A stretch of 64,000 nucleotides of DNA, taken from contig JAMWFC010000096.1 in assembly GCA_027475525.1 (NCBI GenBank), forward strand, positions 124,001 to 188,000. The letters are read 5' to 3'. The stretch is from Macrolepiota albuminosa. Its lineage: Eukaryota; Basidiomycota; Agaricomycetes; Agaricales; Agaricaceae. Position 1 is the stretch's first letter; each line of letters begins with the position of its first letter. The notes under the pieces are model-generated. The model saw nothing but the letters and a program-made list of their open reading frames with translations, was not told the origin of the DNA and did not search any database. This document shows positions 1 through 10,275 of the stretch, in pieces. The translations under genes were made by a program, and so were the position numbers.

Positions 1-252
1 TCGGGAGTGTCCCATTTGGTGGGTCACAGGCACTGTGCCTGTCGCAAGTCCTGTACTTGCGTCGACCATTATGGTCCTGGCTGTTGTAGCCATGTCCCTC
101 TGTGGGATCCCGCCTCCGTCCTCCTGGTTGGGTTCCTCAGGAGGTCGAGCGGCGGCCGTTTCGGTCCTCCCTCCCCTCTCCAGGAGGTGTGTGCCTTGAC
201 CGTCTATATTCAAACCTGTATTAGTATATTCTTCTCTGTGTTTACCTTTCAT
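1..252 (-). CDS. start of LINE ORF2 (partial, runs off window)
   Basis: An ATG at 252 opens a minus-strand frame that stays free of stops for 84 codons to the window edge. It lies 163 bp downstream of the ORF1 stop, where the endonuclease/RT polyprotein of a two-ORF LINE is expected. No endonuclease or RT motif is visible in this short stretch, which is rich in charged residues, glycine and threonine. The identification rests on position only. A chance open frame in GC-rich DNA is possible. Confidence 0.4.
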   Translation of the reverse strand, partial: MKGKHREEYTNTGLNIDGQGTHLLERGGRTETAAARPPEEPNQEDGGGIPQRDMATTARTIMVDASTGLATGTVPVTHQMGHSR

Positions 253-415
253 GTTGTTGTGTGGGGGTTGGGGTTGCGGGGCATATACTTTTCCTTCTGT
301 AGGTGCTTCGGTTCGCCCAGTTTCGGGCAGGGCAGTCCTAGCTTCTTGCGCTAGGTCACATTTAATTATATCGAGTATGATTACAGTATATGCACCGGCT
401 TTGGGTTAGTGGTAA

Positions 416-2400
416 TCACGCTCTTCCCCTTCCTCTGTAGACATGATCTCCGTATCGTCCTCGGAATCCATTGTATCTGCCTCTCTCTCTGCCTCTGATA
501 CTGGTTCTTGGTTGATTCAGGCGGGCGTTCCCATTTTCATCATCCGCAAAGTCATTCTCACCAGCTATGTTACGACGGCTGTCAGGCTTGTAGCCCAGCC
601 ATCCTGGAATTTGGGAGAAGGGACAATTGTACGAGTCGTGGTCGGCTGATTTGCACCCTGTGCAGATGGGCTGTTCATCTTTTGTGAGTGCATACCCTTT
701 TCCGAAACCGACGGTTTTGAAGCTGCATGCTCTCATTTTCCGACGTAGGAGCTTGTAGTCCTCATCACTGAATTCTGGGTTCTCATTGAGGTATATGCTC
801 CAGCTCCTTGCCATGTCGCTTCTCTGTTTGATCAGGATGAAGGACGCACGGATGTTTAGGACCTGGTCCAGGGCTTCTCCAGGTGGTGCGCTTGATTTAC
901 TTTCAACGATCGCCCTTATCTCTGGTGATGTGCGGAAGGTGTTGCGTACTAGATCCTCCACTAGTGCCTTTGCTTCTGCAGTGTTGTTGTATCTCAGTCC
1001 CTTGATCGTCATGATGTAGAGTTGTCTCGGGATATCGTGTGGCAGGAAGAAAATTGTTGTATCTGGTGATGCCACCACTTCCAGGTTGACCAGACGTTGT
1101 GCTTTGCATTGGCTTAATCCCACGATGAGGGCATGGTAGGGGTGAGGGAATCGGTTGTCCTCTTTTGGTGGGAGGTCCTGCTCTGGGAAGATAACTGCAA
1201 GGCTTTCATCGTACTTGATGTATACAAGGTTTTTGATTACTGTCTTGATGGCGTCCTTGACTTTCGTTTTCCCCATCTCCGTGGGTTCGTATTTGCCCCG
1301 GTATATTCTTGCCCATATTGCTGGGCCCTCCAGGTCTCTCCATTCGTCTAGCATCCGTGGTGCAATGTTGAAGGATGGGTCAGCGGCCAGGTAGACTCTT
1401 GGCCACCCTGTTGCAGGAGTTGCCGTTCTGCAAAAACCCTTGCCATTTATGGTCACGTCATTTTCGGTTGTTTCAAACCAGTGTTCGGGGTCATCTCCCT
1501 CCTCCTCTTCCTGACCATCCTCCTCTTTGGGGGTACTGGGTGTTGGGCTCGAGGTTATCATTGGGCTGCCAGTTCCTCGGGTGGCTCCAGGTCGTTCATT
1601 TGGGTTGGTCCTCCTCAGAGTATCAGTGTTCTGTGGGCTTCCCTCTCGGAGGTCATGTGTTGCATTATCTGCTTTCCAGGGAGTTTGGTCAAGCGTTTCT
1701 TTGGCTCCTTCTCGGTGTGGTGTGTCCACTGGTGTCTGTTTGTCGTCCTGGCTCTCTCCTTCCCTGGCGTTGGCCTTGGGTGTTTCCTCCAAGCTGGTGT
1801 TCGCTTGGTCTTGGCCCGGGGCATGGGTGACTCTGCTTGTGCTGTTCAGCTGTTCGATATCCGAATATCCCAGTGCAGAGACGGAGAGGGTGGGGCTTGG
1901 GCATGGGGATTTGTGCTTCTCGGTGGTTAGGATTCCCTCACTGTGCTCGCTCATGCTTTCAGTGGCACATCTTTTGTGTCTTCTCTCCTTGATTGGGGAG
2001 TCTGAGTGGGGTCGCTTGTTTGAGTCCGGGTCCCTTCTTACGGCTTTTTTTCCTTTTTTGCGACTTTTCTTGGGTGTGACAGTTTGCCAACCCGAGTTTT
2101 CGTCTGCCTGCTCTGGTATGTCAGTGGCTGCTTGGTTTCAAGACCTTTGTGGGGTTGGGTTCTTACCCCTTTTCCAGAGTCCAGCTCAATGCTGCGTTCG
2201 ATGCGTAGCTGGTCCTGGGTAGATATAGGCAGTGGGGGGAGCTCTGCTTCTATGGGCGTACTCATAGGGGACGCAGGTGGCGATCCGCTCGTTAGGCCAG
2301 GTGAGCCAGGGGGGGATGAGAGGGGAGAGATTATGGGGGTGTGCAGTGCCTCCGCGTAGGAGCGGGTTACTTTTGTGGGGCTCAGTTCACGGTTTTCCAT
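416..2400 (-). pseudogene. LINE ORF1 (gag-like, CCHC zinc knuckle), one frameshift
   Basis: The protein starts at ATG 2400. The first 120 residues are Ser/Pro-rich. After about position 2040 the reading continues in another frame for about 540 residues to a stop at 416. The two frames abut at an A-run on the minus strand (2041-2060), where a one-base shift would join them into about 650 residues. The N-terminal half is low-complexity. The middle (about 1400 to 750) is a folded, L1-ORF1-like region. Near the C-terminus a C-X2-C-X4-H-X4-C knuckle (CTGCKSADHDSYNC) is followed by an RG-rich tail, as in RNA-binding gag proteins. It presumably coats the element RNA. The shift could be an inactivating indel, a sequencing error or a programmed slip. 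Long plus-strand frames over the same stretch are antisense shadows. Confidence 0.75.
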
Positions 2401-2850
2401 ATGTTCTTCTTGATGGGTAGGAGTCGTCTGGCTAGTGGGAGAGGTTTTCTAGCATGGTGCTATTTTCCCGGTTTCACCCGTTGTCCTGTTTTTTTGGGTC
2501 TTACTGCTCATAGTTTACGGTGTTGGGGGTGCTTCAGCTCCCGTTCTTTAATGCTCATTGTGGCTTGTGGTCCGCACATTTAGACAGTACGGTACACATA
2601 TTTGAGGTGCTATCCTCTGTCCTCTGTGGACTGCCGGGTGTAGGTCTTACACCCGTGGGGGAGAAGTTCTATACTTCTGGTAACAACTTGTATTACTGCT
2701 TCTGTAGCAGTGGTCTTTGTGAGCTCCCGTTGAGTACCAGCGTGGAGATCTGGATTTGACGGGAGGCAGCGCATTCTGTACGCCTGCCCTCAGCCTGACC
2801 GTGATGGTGGTTCAGGTACAAGGTTCCCCCCGACACATGTCATGTTGCCG

Positions 2851-4006
2851 GATCATATCATCTAAAGAACAATAAAGAACAAAGCGTCAGTCGGAAGGCA
2901 AAGACCATAAAATATTCACATACTAGGCGATATCATCAGTTCATGCCGCTTTGTTCGTATCCTCATAAACCTGATCTCGTCCTATTGTAATTGCTTTCTG
3001 AGCTCAAGTGTTTCAGCATTCAGAGCGATAGATACGTACCCCATCAGTTTCACCTGCGTGAACTTCCTCCAATCCGCCTTGAACGCTTCCTACAATCCGC
3101 CTGATTGACTCTATTTAAGCTCAATCTCGTCTTCTCGCTCTTATTACGTCTACTTGGCTGCTTATCATCAGGTCAGCTCCGCTGCCAATTTCTCCGGGTC
3201 TTGTTGTCATCATGTTTTGTTATCCTACCTTCCTGATGCACTACCAGATGGTCTCAGGGGCCGACTTATTGTAGTTTGTCTTCTTTTCCCATCAATTATC
3301 ATTATTCTATTTAAAACTTTCCATGTTGTAATCCCATCTACTTATGATTACCATGACCAGTATAGTAATGACATCATAGATGACATCAGAGCTTGTGTAG
3401 AGCGGATATAAACCATAGACAGCCAGACTACTGACATGTCTTTTCTTCCTTCCTACTATGCTCATTACAGTCTCTCGCTTTTCTGGTTTTACTGTCTCAG
3501 CTACAGTACTTATTGCTACGAGAAATAGAATGTGGTCCTGTTCTGTTGTGCATGGTCAGACACAGTACAGATTACACATATGCTTGCATGTGACTTCAAG
3601 CTATCATTTCACCAAATACATAAATAATAAATTCATTTCTTATTCCAATGAGAGCTTAATAGATCACACAGGACTCGCATTTCAGACAACACTGACCACT
3701 GACTATCTTGAACATAGAGCTGCAATGGTGCCTGTGGAACATGCAACCTGTAAGTAATCCTTTCTGCAGTTAGTTATTTAAAGGCTTTAAAAGGCTTTAA
3801 AGGAGTGGCAGACCTTAAAGCATTCATTAGCACCCAGCAAAGAAGATGAAGTTCCTTTTGTTGGCCCTTCTACTGGTTCATTATTCCATGCAAAATCTCT
3901 ATATAATGTGACAACGCCTGGGAAATAATCTGATTAGTCAGTTCTAACTAAGGCTGACAAAGATTTGCCTTTTTTATTTGTTTTTTGGTCTGTTTTTCAG
4001 TAGATG
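2851..4006. other. no recognisable gene; AT-rich flank
   Basis: There is no long open frame with protein-like composition. A TATTTAA at about 3112, followed by pyrimidine-rich sequence, looks promoter-like, but no coding exon follows that I can support. At 3846-3911 a 21-codon frame begins with MKFLLLALLLV, which resembles a signal peptide, and then stops. It could be the first exon of a lost secreted protein or chance. Confidence 0.4.
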
Positions 4007-4043
4007 AGCTACAATTCGTGCTTTTGGCACAAATTTTGTAGCT
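4007..4043. repeat. imperfect hairpin near presumed Helitron 3' end
   Basis: AGCTACAA at 4007-4014 is complementary to TTGTAGCT at 4036-4043, and GTGC/GCAC pair inside them, giving a stem with an internal mismatch bubble. On the minus strand this lies downstream of the Helitron helicase, where Helitrons carry a subterminal hairpin before a CTRR end. CTGA occurs a few bases outside it on the minus strand, but no clean A/T target site is visible. The exact terminus is therefore unproven. Confidence 0.35.
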
Positions 4044-4080
4044 TGTTGGAGGCTTCATCCCCAAAACCCCCTCAACTAAG

Positions 4081-4230
4081 CCTCCACCATAATCTCACTT
4101 TGTTTGGTTAGGACTCCAAGTATGTATACAAGTAATTCAGTCTCTACCCCAACCTCACTTTGTTTGGTTAGGAGTTCCAAATATGTATCTTAGTAACTCA
4201 GCTTCTATCATAATCTTACTTTTATTATGT
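4081..4230. repeat. 60-bp imperfect tandem repeat, 2.5 copies
   Basis: Copies at 4081-4140, 4141-4200 and a partial at 4201-4230 share the core CTCACTTTGTTTGGTTAGGA with scattered substitutions. They lie just inside the presumed Helitron 3' end, where fungal and plant Helitrons often carry subterminal repeats. Confidence 0.7.
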
Positions 4231-4278
4231 CTTACTAATTCCAGCATAAGTTGTTAACAGATAGAGAGTTTCACATTT

Positions 4279-4523
4279 ATCAAGAAATAATGCTACAATT
4301 CTAAGTTATATATATTCTATTAGTACAATATCAACAAATATTAAGTTAGATGCTAAAATATAAAAGTTAGTAATAAGTAAGTAATTAACAATCACACTCA
4401 CATTTGTAAACCCAAGAAATAATGCTACAATTCCAAGTTATATATACAGTATCAAGTTAGATGCTAAAATATAAAGTTAGTAATCAGTAGTTAATTAACA
4501 ATCACACTTACATTTATAAACCA
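4279..4523. repeat. imperfect direct repeat of about 134 and 111 bp
   Basis: 4279-4412 and 4413-4523 are near-identical except for a gap of about 20 bp. Both begin AAGAAATAATGCTACAATTC and end in CACATTTATAAACC-like sequence. The repeat lies between the helicase stop and the presumed Helitron terminus. Confidence 0.75.
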
Positions 4524-4657
4524 TTAAGAACTTCTTGATATACAATATTTGCAGTTGTTTTTGATGTATTTTCTTCTGACAAAATCACCTTGATACAATC
4601 TCCTGATGTGCATCAAGAAAGTGCAATATAAAGTTGGCCATGTGTAAAAACTGGTGA

Positions 4658-6560
4658 TCAAAGAATAATATGACATCTGAGGACTTTCATACTGATATGA
4701 GTGACAATCATTCTTGTTCCATTGCAAAGTCCTTTGGTTGTGTCCAGATTCATGAGGAGCATGACAGGAACTCCAATCTTCAAAGCCAGTTTAGCCAAAG
4801 ACAAACTACTGGCTTTTAAAGAGTTGAGATATTCCACAGAATATAAGACAAGGCCATCAGAATTTCTGTTATTAGAGAGAACAGAATCTGCACTCTGTAA
4901 AATCCTTTCTTCTCCTAGATACCTCTCTAGAACTTCTGCATTGATCTCCTCTATATCAGAGTTCTTGCTAGAGAGAATAGTCTGGTCCAGGTAATACTGA
5001 TTATTGTGAGGATGACCAATATCAGGATATGTGGAAGAAATCAATCTAGTGATAGAATTGTCATTACAGATCATCTTTTCAGGCAGTTTGACTGTTTTTC
5101 CAGGTTCTAGATTTTTTCCTGCACCAACATCTAACAACCAAGCTGCATGAGCAATATTTTCTGCAGTCTGTTCCAACCACATATTTTGAACCAAGTAGTG
5201 GACTTAGATATGATCCCAAAGTCAGCCCCTTTTGAGTGAAGCAGCAATCATCTGCTGCCTGAGTCTATGTAGAACCACTGGAAAAGTTTATCTAAAGTCC
5301 TCTTCAAAAACCACAGTAACTCCACCAAAAGAAATGTTGTTATCAAAGATGTCTCTGAAGCCATGATTTACAGAGTCAATGGCATTTCTGTATTGCATTG
5401 GAACTTCATCCCAAATAACAACTTTGGTGCAAAGTATGAGCTGTGATAACTGGGTTCCTTTCTTGATATTGGCAATGGATGTATCAAGAGCAGGAATAGA
5501 AATTTTGAATCTTGAATGAGCTGTTCTACCCCCTTCCAACAATAAAGCAGCAATGCCAGATAATGCTATACATAATGCCACATCTCTATTGGAACAAACT
5601 GCAGCAGCCAGAGTATTGCAGACAAAGGTTTTGCCACATCCTCCAGCACTGTGAATAAATAGCATCCTGCCCAAATTGTTGTTCACAGAGTCCATGACAG
5701 CATTGAAAGTCTCCAGTTGTTCCACATTGAACTTGGCCTTGTTTCTCTCCACTCTTTGCTTTAATTCCTCAACATCATAATTAGTTTCATTTTCTAAAAG
5801 CCAATTGCCTAGAAGAATGATCAGTATTCAAGTTAATCTTTTATGCAAATTCCAATTACCTGCAACTATGTTTCAATTCTGTTGAGCCTCTGGCATGTTG
5901 GGAAAGTCTTTCAAAGTTTTTCCCAAATTCATCAAAGTGTCATTGATGAGATAAAGGCTATAGTCATAAATATCCTCATTGATAAAGATCCAGTCTCTGT
6001 ACCACCTCATATGTTCTAATCTGTGTCTAAGATCATTACAGATAGAATGCTTGAATTTGTCCCATAGAGCCTCAGGAGTGGCAGGAGTATAGTGGAATAG
6101 AATAGTGCAAAACAGCTGTCTGAGAGCTGATCCTAGTTGGATTGGAGCAGCTTCAGTGAGACACTGTCTCCATTCTGCATCATCCTCCAAAAGATCTAGA
6201 GCCTTGCATGTTTCCAGATAAGTTGGATAGGTATGGCCATTGACTATTCTGAGATCAGCCCATGAAGTTGCATTGGTTACAACAGTCAAGAGCATTCTGA
6301 GATAGAACTTTTCTCCCTGTCTTAGTGAAGCAAAATACATTCTCCCAATTGCTATACCTCTCTGTCTCTTCTTCCAACTTTGTTTAGATGCCTCATAAAC
6401 AAACTTGGTTGGAAAGTTCTGATAAGTGGTGTTATTATTAGAAAACCTGGTATTGGCTTCAAACCAAGCTGTGAGTGCAGTCTTGTCTACATTAGGTCTA
6501 AGCAGCCACCACCTGTATTGGTTCATCATCTGGGAAATAGACTTCATGCTGGTTTTCCAA
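4658..6560 (-). pseudogene. Helitron PIF1-like helicase remnant
   Basis: Reading 6547 to 4658 on the minus strand, three blocks match the Helitron helicase in order. The first (6547-5873) contains GRMYFASLRQGEKFYLRML and LLEDDAEWRQCL, the region just before the helicase. The second (5752-5288) holds Walker A (GGCGKT), a GIAALLL motif and Walker B (IWDEVPM), and ends in FEEDFR where GGDFRQ is expected, followed by a stop. The third (5194-4658) contains YLNSLKASSLSLAKLALKIG and NLDTTKGLCNGTR, the C-terminal helicase motifs. An intact protein would unwind DNA during rolling-circle transposition. Frameshifts and stops between blocks, the altered motif and the missing Rep domain show that it is dead. 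An upstream piece of the conserved region also survives in a shifted frame near 6500-6555. Confidence 0.85.
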
Positions 6561-6561
6561 G

Positions 6562-9065
6562 CACCGCCGGATCACCCACATAGTCCTAGACCGCCTCCAC
6601 CAGTATCAGCTCTACCTCAAACCGGAGAAATGTGAGTTTGAGAAAACTCAGATCGAGTACCTCGGGCTCATCATCTCTCACGGCACAGCGGAGATGGACC
6701 CGGTGAAGGTGGCCGGCGTTATGCAGTGGCCAGAGCCCCGGAACAAGAAGGAAGTACAGGCCTTCCTGGGGTTCACCAACTTCTACCAGCAGTTCATCCA
6801 GGACTTTTCCCACCACGCACGGCCCCTCTTTGACCTCACCCGGAAGGAGGCAGCCTGGACTTGGGGTGATGCAGAGCAACAGGCCTTCAATGCCCTGAAG
6901 CGGGCCGTCACCTCCAAGCCGGTGCTCCTCTTCCCAGATGACGATCAGCCCTTCCGAGTCGAGGCAGACAGCTCCGACTTTGCTACCGGCGCCGTCCTGT
7001 CCCAGCAATCCCCGGGGGATGGCAAGTGGCATCCGGTGGCCTTCTACTCTAAGAGCCTCAATGCCGTGGAGCGGAACTATGAGATCCATGACAAGGAGAT
7101 GCTGGCAATCATCCGGTCACTAGAGGAGTGGCACCACTTCCTGGAGGGGGCCCGGCACAAGTTCGAAGTCTGGACAGACCACAAGAACTTGGAGTACTTC
7201 CAGACAGCAAAGAAGCTCAACTGCCACCAGGCCCAGTGGTCCCTCTACCTTGCCAACTTTGACTTCTCACTGCATTATAAGCCAGGGAGGTCAATGGGGA
7301 AGCCCGATGCCCTATCCAGGCGTGCCGACCATGGCTCCGGGGCCGGAGACAACGACAACATCATTCTCCTACGACTGGAGCTGTTTGCCATCTGGGCACT
7401 GGAGGGGATATCTGCCCAGGGAGACGAGGTCAACATTCTCCGGGATATCCGTCGAGGGAACCGGGAGGGGATGCAGGAGGACTCCGTGGCCAAGGCTGCC
7501 TTGGCTCTACGGTCTCATTGCCCCACGGGCACAAGGGCAGTGCATGCCAACGAGTGGAGTCTCCAAGACGGCCTCCTCACCTACCACGGCCGCATCTATG
7601 TACCCAACGACCCGGAGCTCCGGCAACGCATTGTTGAGCAACACCACGACTCCCGCATTGCCGGGCACCCCGGGCGCTGGAAGACGCTGGAACTTGTGTC
7701 CCGGAACTACTGGTGGCCCCAGATGTCGAGATACATAGGCTCCTACACCAGCACCTGTGATCTCTGCCTCCGGACCAAGCCCCAGCGCCGTCTCCCTACC
7801 GGTCAGCTGCACTCCTTGCCGACGCCCGCAGAACGATGGAGTGTGGCCTCCGTGGACTTCATTGTGGAGCTTCCGGATGCACATGGCTACGATGCTATCC
7901 TGGTGGTCGTGGACCTCTATGGCAAACGGGCTCACTTCATTCCGACCCACACGACCTGCTCCGCCATGGGTGCCGCTAACCTGTACCGGAAGAATGTCTG
8001 GAAACTCCACGGTCTTTCTGATGCGTACGTGTCTGACCGGGGCCCACAGTTCGTTGCGGAGTTCACCCGGGAGCTCTACCGCCTCCTGCATGTGAAGCTC
8101 CACACCTCCACTGCCTACCACCCGCAATCCGACAGCCAGACCAAGCGTGTTAACCAGGAGCTTGAGCAATACCTGCGGCTATTCTGCAACGAGCGTCAGA
8201 ACGACTGGGATGAGCTCCTGCCGGAGGCGGAATTCCAGTACAACAACCATGTCCATGCCTCGACGCAGGTATCGCCCTTCTTCCTTGACACTGGGCGGCA
8301 CCCCCGGATGGGTTTTGAGCCACGCACACGGCAGTCGGAGAACGAATCGGTCAACGAGTTTGTGGATCGCATGCAGAAGGCACAGGAGGAGGCGAAGGCT
8401 GTGCTAACTAAGGCGAGAACGAATCGGTCAACGAGTTTGTGGATCGCATGCAGAAGGCACAGGAGGAGGCGAAGGCTGTGCTAACTAAGGCAAAGGACAA
8501 CATGGCATGATACTACAACCGGGGCCGGACACCAGCTCCCAAGTACAAGCCTGGAGACCGCGTATTTCTGGATGCCTCCGACATCTCCACCATGCGACCC
8601 TCAAAGAAGCTGTCTCATCGTCAACTGGGGCCATATCCCATTGAGCGTCAGGTGGGGCCCCTAGCCTACCGACTCCGGCTGCCTGCAGGCATGCGCCAAC
8701 TCCACCCGGTCTTCAACGTGGTCAAGCTTTCTCCAGCCCCGGAAGACCCCATCCCTGGGCAACGAGCACCGCCGCCGCCACCGCCAGTCCTAGCAGACAG
8801 CGGGGTGGAGTACGAAGTGGAGAAGATCTTGGACAGCCGCTTATTCCGTGGGAAGCTACAGTACAAGGTGAAGTGGAAGGGCTATGGTATCGAAGACATC
8901 TCCTGGGAGCCATCTGAAGATGTCCACGCCCTGGCTCTCACCCGGGACTTCCACCGCCAGCACCCTGATGCCCCGCGAACCATACAGGGAGTTTACCCCC
9001 TTTCTCTAGCGGATCAGGCCATCCGCGAGTTCTTCTACCCAGCACGTCGAGACACCGCGCCCTAG
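6562..9065 (+). pseudogene. chromovirus Pol 3' part: RNase H, integrase, chromodomain
   Basis: The open frame begins at 6562 without a start codon, within the RT thumb (YLGLIISHG, FLGFTNFYQQFI). RNase H follows (EADSSDFATGA, HDKEMLAI, WTDHKNLEYF). The integrase has the H-H-C-C zinc region (CDLCLRTK near 7755-7785) and D residues in SVDFIVELP and VSDRGPQF, but the third catalytic residue is lost: DSQTKRVNQ stands where DGQTERVNQ is usual. A C-terminal chromodomain follows (VEYEVEKILDSRLF to ISWEPSED, about 8808-8920). One 77-bp tandem duplication (8338-8491) shifts the frame; without it the frame is continuous from 6562 to 9065 except for a TGA in MA*YYNRGR (about 8508), probably CGA originally. 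Long minus-strand frames here are shadows. Confidence 0.92.
8338..8491 (+). repeat. 77-bp exact tandem duplication (copy 1)
   Basis: 8338-8414 and 8415-8491 are identical. 77 is not a multiple of three, so the integrase frame breaks here; removing one unit restores it through to 9065. The same offset of 77 recurs at four other places in this window, which points to an unmerged k-mer overlap in the assembly rather than biology. Confidence 0.95.
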
Positions 9066-9077
9066 AAGGGGGGGTGA

Positions 9078-9397
9078 TGTCAGGGGACTCCTCGCTCTTG
9101 TCTGGTCACAATTTCCTTTTCCGGAGTTCCAGAGAACTCCAGAGCATTTCCCACACCCCAGAGTTCTCCCAGCCTCCCGGAGCTAGCCGTTGGATACTGT
9201 ACAGTCGTTTCCATGCCCTTCCGCCCCCGTACTGATGTGCCGCACTGGCAGAGGAATCCTTAGACTTGTTCTCTTTGGATTTCCCTCTGCCAGGTGATTA
9301 GTTATTGATTGTACTGTCGTTACTGGCTCTAATATACTTTGGATTTCCCTCTGCCAGTTGTGTGATAGTGCCGCAGCCTCCGGAGGTCGCCCTTACA
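9078..9397 (+). repeat. 3' LTR of the chromovirus (320 bp)
   Basis: It begins TGTCAGGGGACTCC right after the purine run and TGA, and ends GGTCGCCCTTACA, so it has TG..CA ends. Its start and its end (TTTGGATTTCCCTCTGCCAG repeated twice, CCTCCGGAGGT) match the LTRs at 9776-10275, 21968-22463 and 50051-50554. Confidence 0.85.
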
Positions 9398-9567
9398 ATT
9401 ATATTTATTATAATATAATATTATTATTATTATTTACTTTACTAGTTACATGTGCTGCTTACTAAGCAGCTTATTTTGTGTTTGTACTACATAGTCAATA
9501 GACCGGACTGGTCTGATTCTGTGCAGTGTGAACCTTAAGCTCTTACAAACTCTGTAACTTCGTTACA
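9398..9567 (+). repeat. truncated LTR of the gag-only family
   Basis: The sequence matches the end of the solo LTR at 32967-33285. Shared features are the ATTATATTTATTATAATATA stretch, a GCTGCTTACTAAGCAGC palindrome, GTCAATAGACCGG, GGTCTGATTC and the end TGTAACTTCGTTACA. Its 5' part is missing at the chromovirus LTR boundary, so the chromovirus probably inserted into it. Confidence 0.75.
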
Positions 9568-9775
9568 AAATTACTGTCTCTATTTTTGACTATTTCTCAT
9601 TGTGTTTTCTGATTTGATGCTTTGTAGCTCCTTGCATGTGACACTAGGTGTATAAAAATGGGATTCACTGCTAAGTGTGTTGTCCTCTCAAAAGTAGCAG
9701 GCAAGGTGGCCAGAAGGCACTCTTTATTGAGACAACTGCAGTAAACTTTAGCCACTAGTGACTCATCCATCACAT

Positions 9776-10275
9776 TGTCAGGAGACTCCTCTCTTTTTTC
9801 ATTCATTCATTCTTTATTCTCTCTTCATTTATTTCCTTATTTTCTCTGTCATTCTTTTATTTTACTGCTTTTATTCTTTCAACACTATCTATTAGTAATA
9901 CTTTCAGACTTTGAGATGCTCTGGTTCTTTAGCTATTATTGAGACAAGTGTAGCCCTTCAACGCCATATATGAGCTGCTTATATAAGCCAGAGTCTGCCT
10001 TTCTGACTTTTCAAGGCCAGAGTTTTTCCACTTTGTTTGTACAGTTATTTATCCAGGCAATTTTCAAGTTTTTAAGGTTTTGTTGTTGTTTTCCATGCTT
10101 CAGAGGCCTCAGAAGCATCTAACCTGGCATAGTAAATCTTAGACTTATTGAGTTTAGATCTCTCTCTGCCAGATGAGTACTTACTATAATATTCTTAGTA
10201 TATACTCTAATATGCTGTGGATCTTTCTTTGCTAGCTGTGTGACTGAGCCATAGCCTCCAGAGATCACCCTTACA
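9776..10275 (+). repeat. LTR, TGTCAGG..TTACA family (500 bp)
   Basis: It starts TGTCAGGAGACTCC and ends GATCACCCTTACA. It shares the body with the solo LTRs at 50051-50554 and, inverted, 21968-22463 (CATGCTTCAGAGGCC, CCAACCTGGCATAG-like, CTGTGTGACTGAGCCA). The flanking 5-mers CACAT and TATGT do not match, so it is either an old solo LTR or one end of a decayed element. Confidence 0.75.

Larger units (their letters stand above)
1..2850 (-). mobile_element. LINE-type non-LTR retrotransposon, 5' portion
   Basis: The minus strand carries, in order, a GC-rich leader of about 450 bp (2401-2850), an ORF1 with a CCHC zinc knuckle (416-2400) and the first codons of a second ORF that runs off the window (1-252). 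This two-ORF layout, with a nucleic-acid-binding ORF1 followed by a separate ORF2, is typical of fungal LINEs of the Tad/L1-like group. No LTR is seen at the 5' side. The 5' boundary near 2850 is judged from the change from GC-rich leader to AT-richer flank and is uncertain by tens of bases. The RT itself lies outside the window, so the family assignment is inferred. Confidence 0.7.
4007..6560 (-). mobile_element. degenerate Helitron, 5' truncated
   Basis: The minus strand codes for the end of the Helitron N-terminal region and a PIF1-type helicase in several broken frames, followed downstream by short AT-rich tandem repeats and a hairpin. The Rep (HUH nuclease) part is absent: the element stops abruptly at 6560, where a chromovirus sequence begins. 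The whole span from 4017 to about 6564 contains not one CpG dinucleotide, while the adjoining chromovirus is CpG-rich. This is a very old, heavily deaminated copy. Confidence 0.75.
6561..9397 (+). mobile_element. Ty3/gypsy chromovirus, 5' truncated, with 3' LTR
   Basis: A GC- and CpG-rich block starts abruptly at 6561 inside the reverse transcriptase thumb and continues through RNase H, integrase and chromodomain to a polypurine tract (9065-9074) and one LTR (9078-9397). Gag, protease and the RT catalytic core are missing, as is the 5' LTR. The sharp join to the Helitron could be a real deletion or insertion boundary, or an assembly join between two repeats. CpG richness implies a much younger age than its neighbour. 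Confidence 0.9.

Noticed and set aside
1375..2222. Several long plus-strand open frames over the LINE ORF1
   Set aside because: They are antisense shadows of the Ser/Pro-rich ORF1 on minus, which has a zinc knuckle and protein-like composition.
3846..3911. Short frame with a signal-peptide-like start
   Set aside because: Only 21 codons and no splice donor leading to a downstream exon; kept as a remark, not a gene.
4000..4045. Definite Helitron 3' terminus (CTRR)
   Set aside because: A hairpin and a CTGA exist, but the expected following T and a clean insertion site are absent.
7507..8169. Long minus-strand frame in the chromovirus
   Set aside because: It is the complement of the integrase-coding frame, with no motif of its own.
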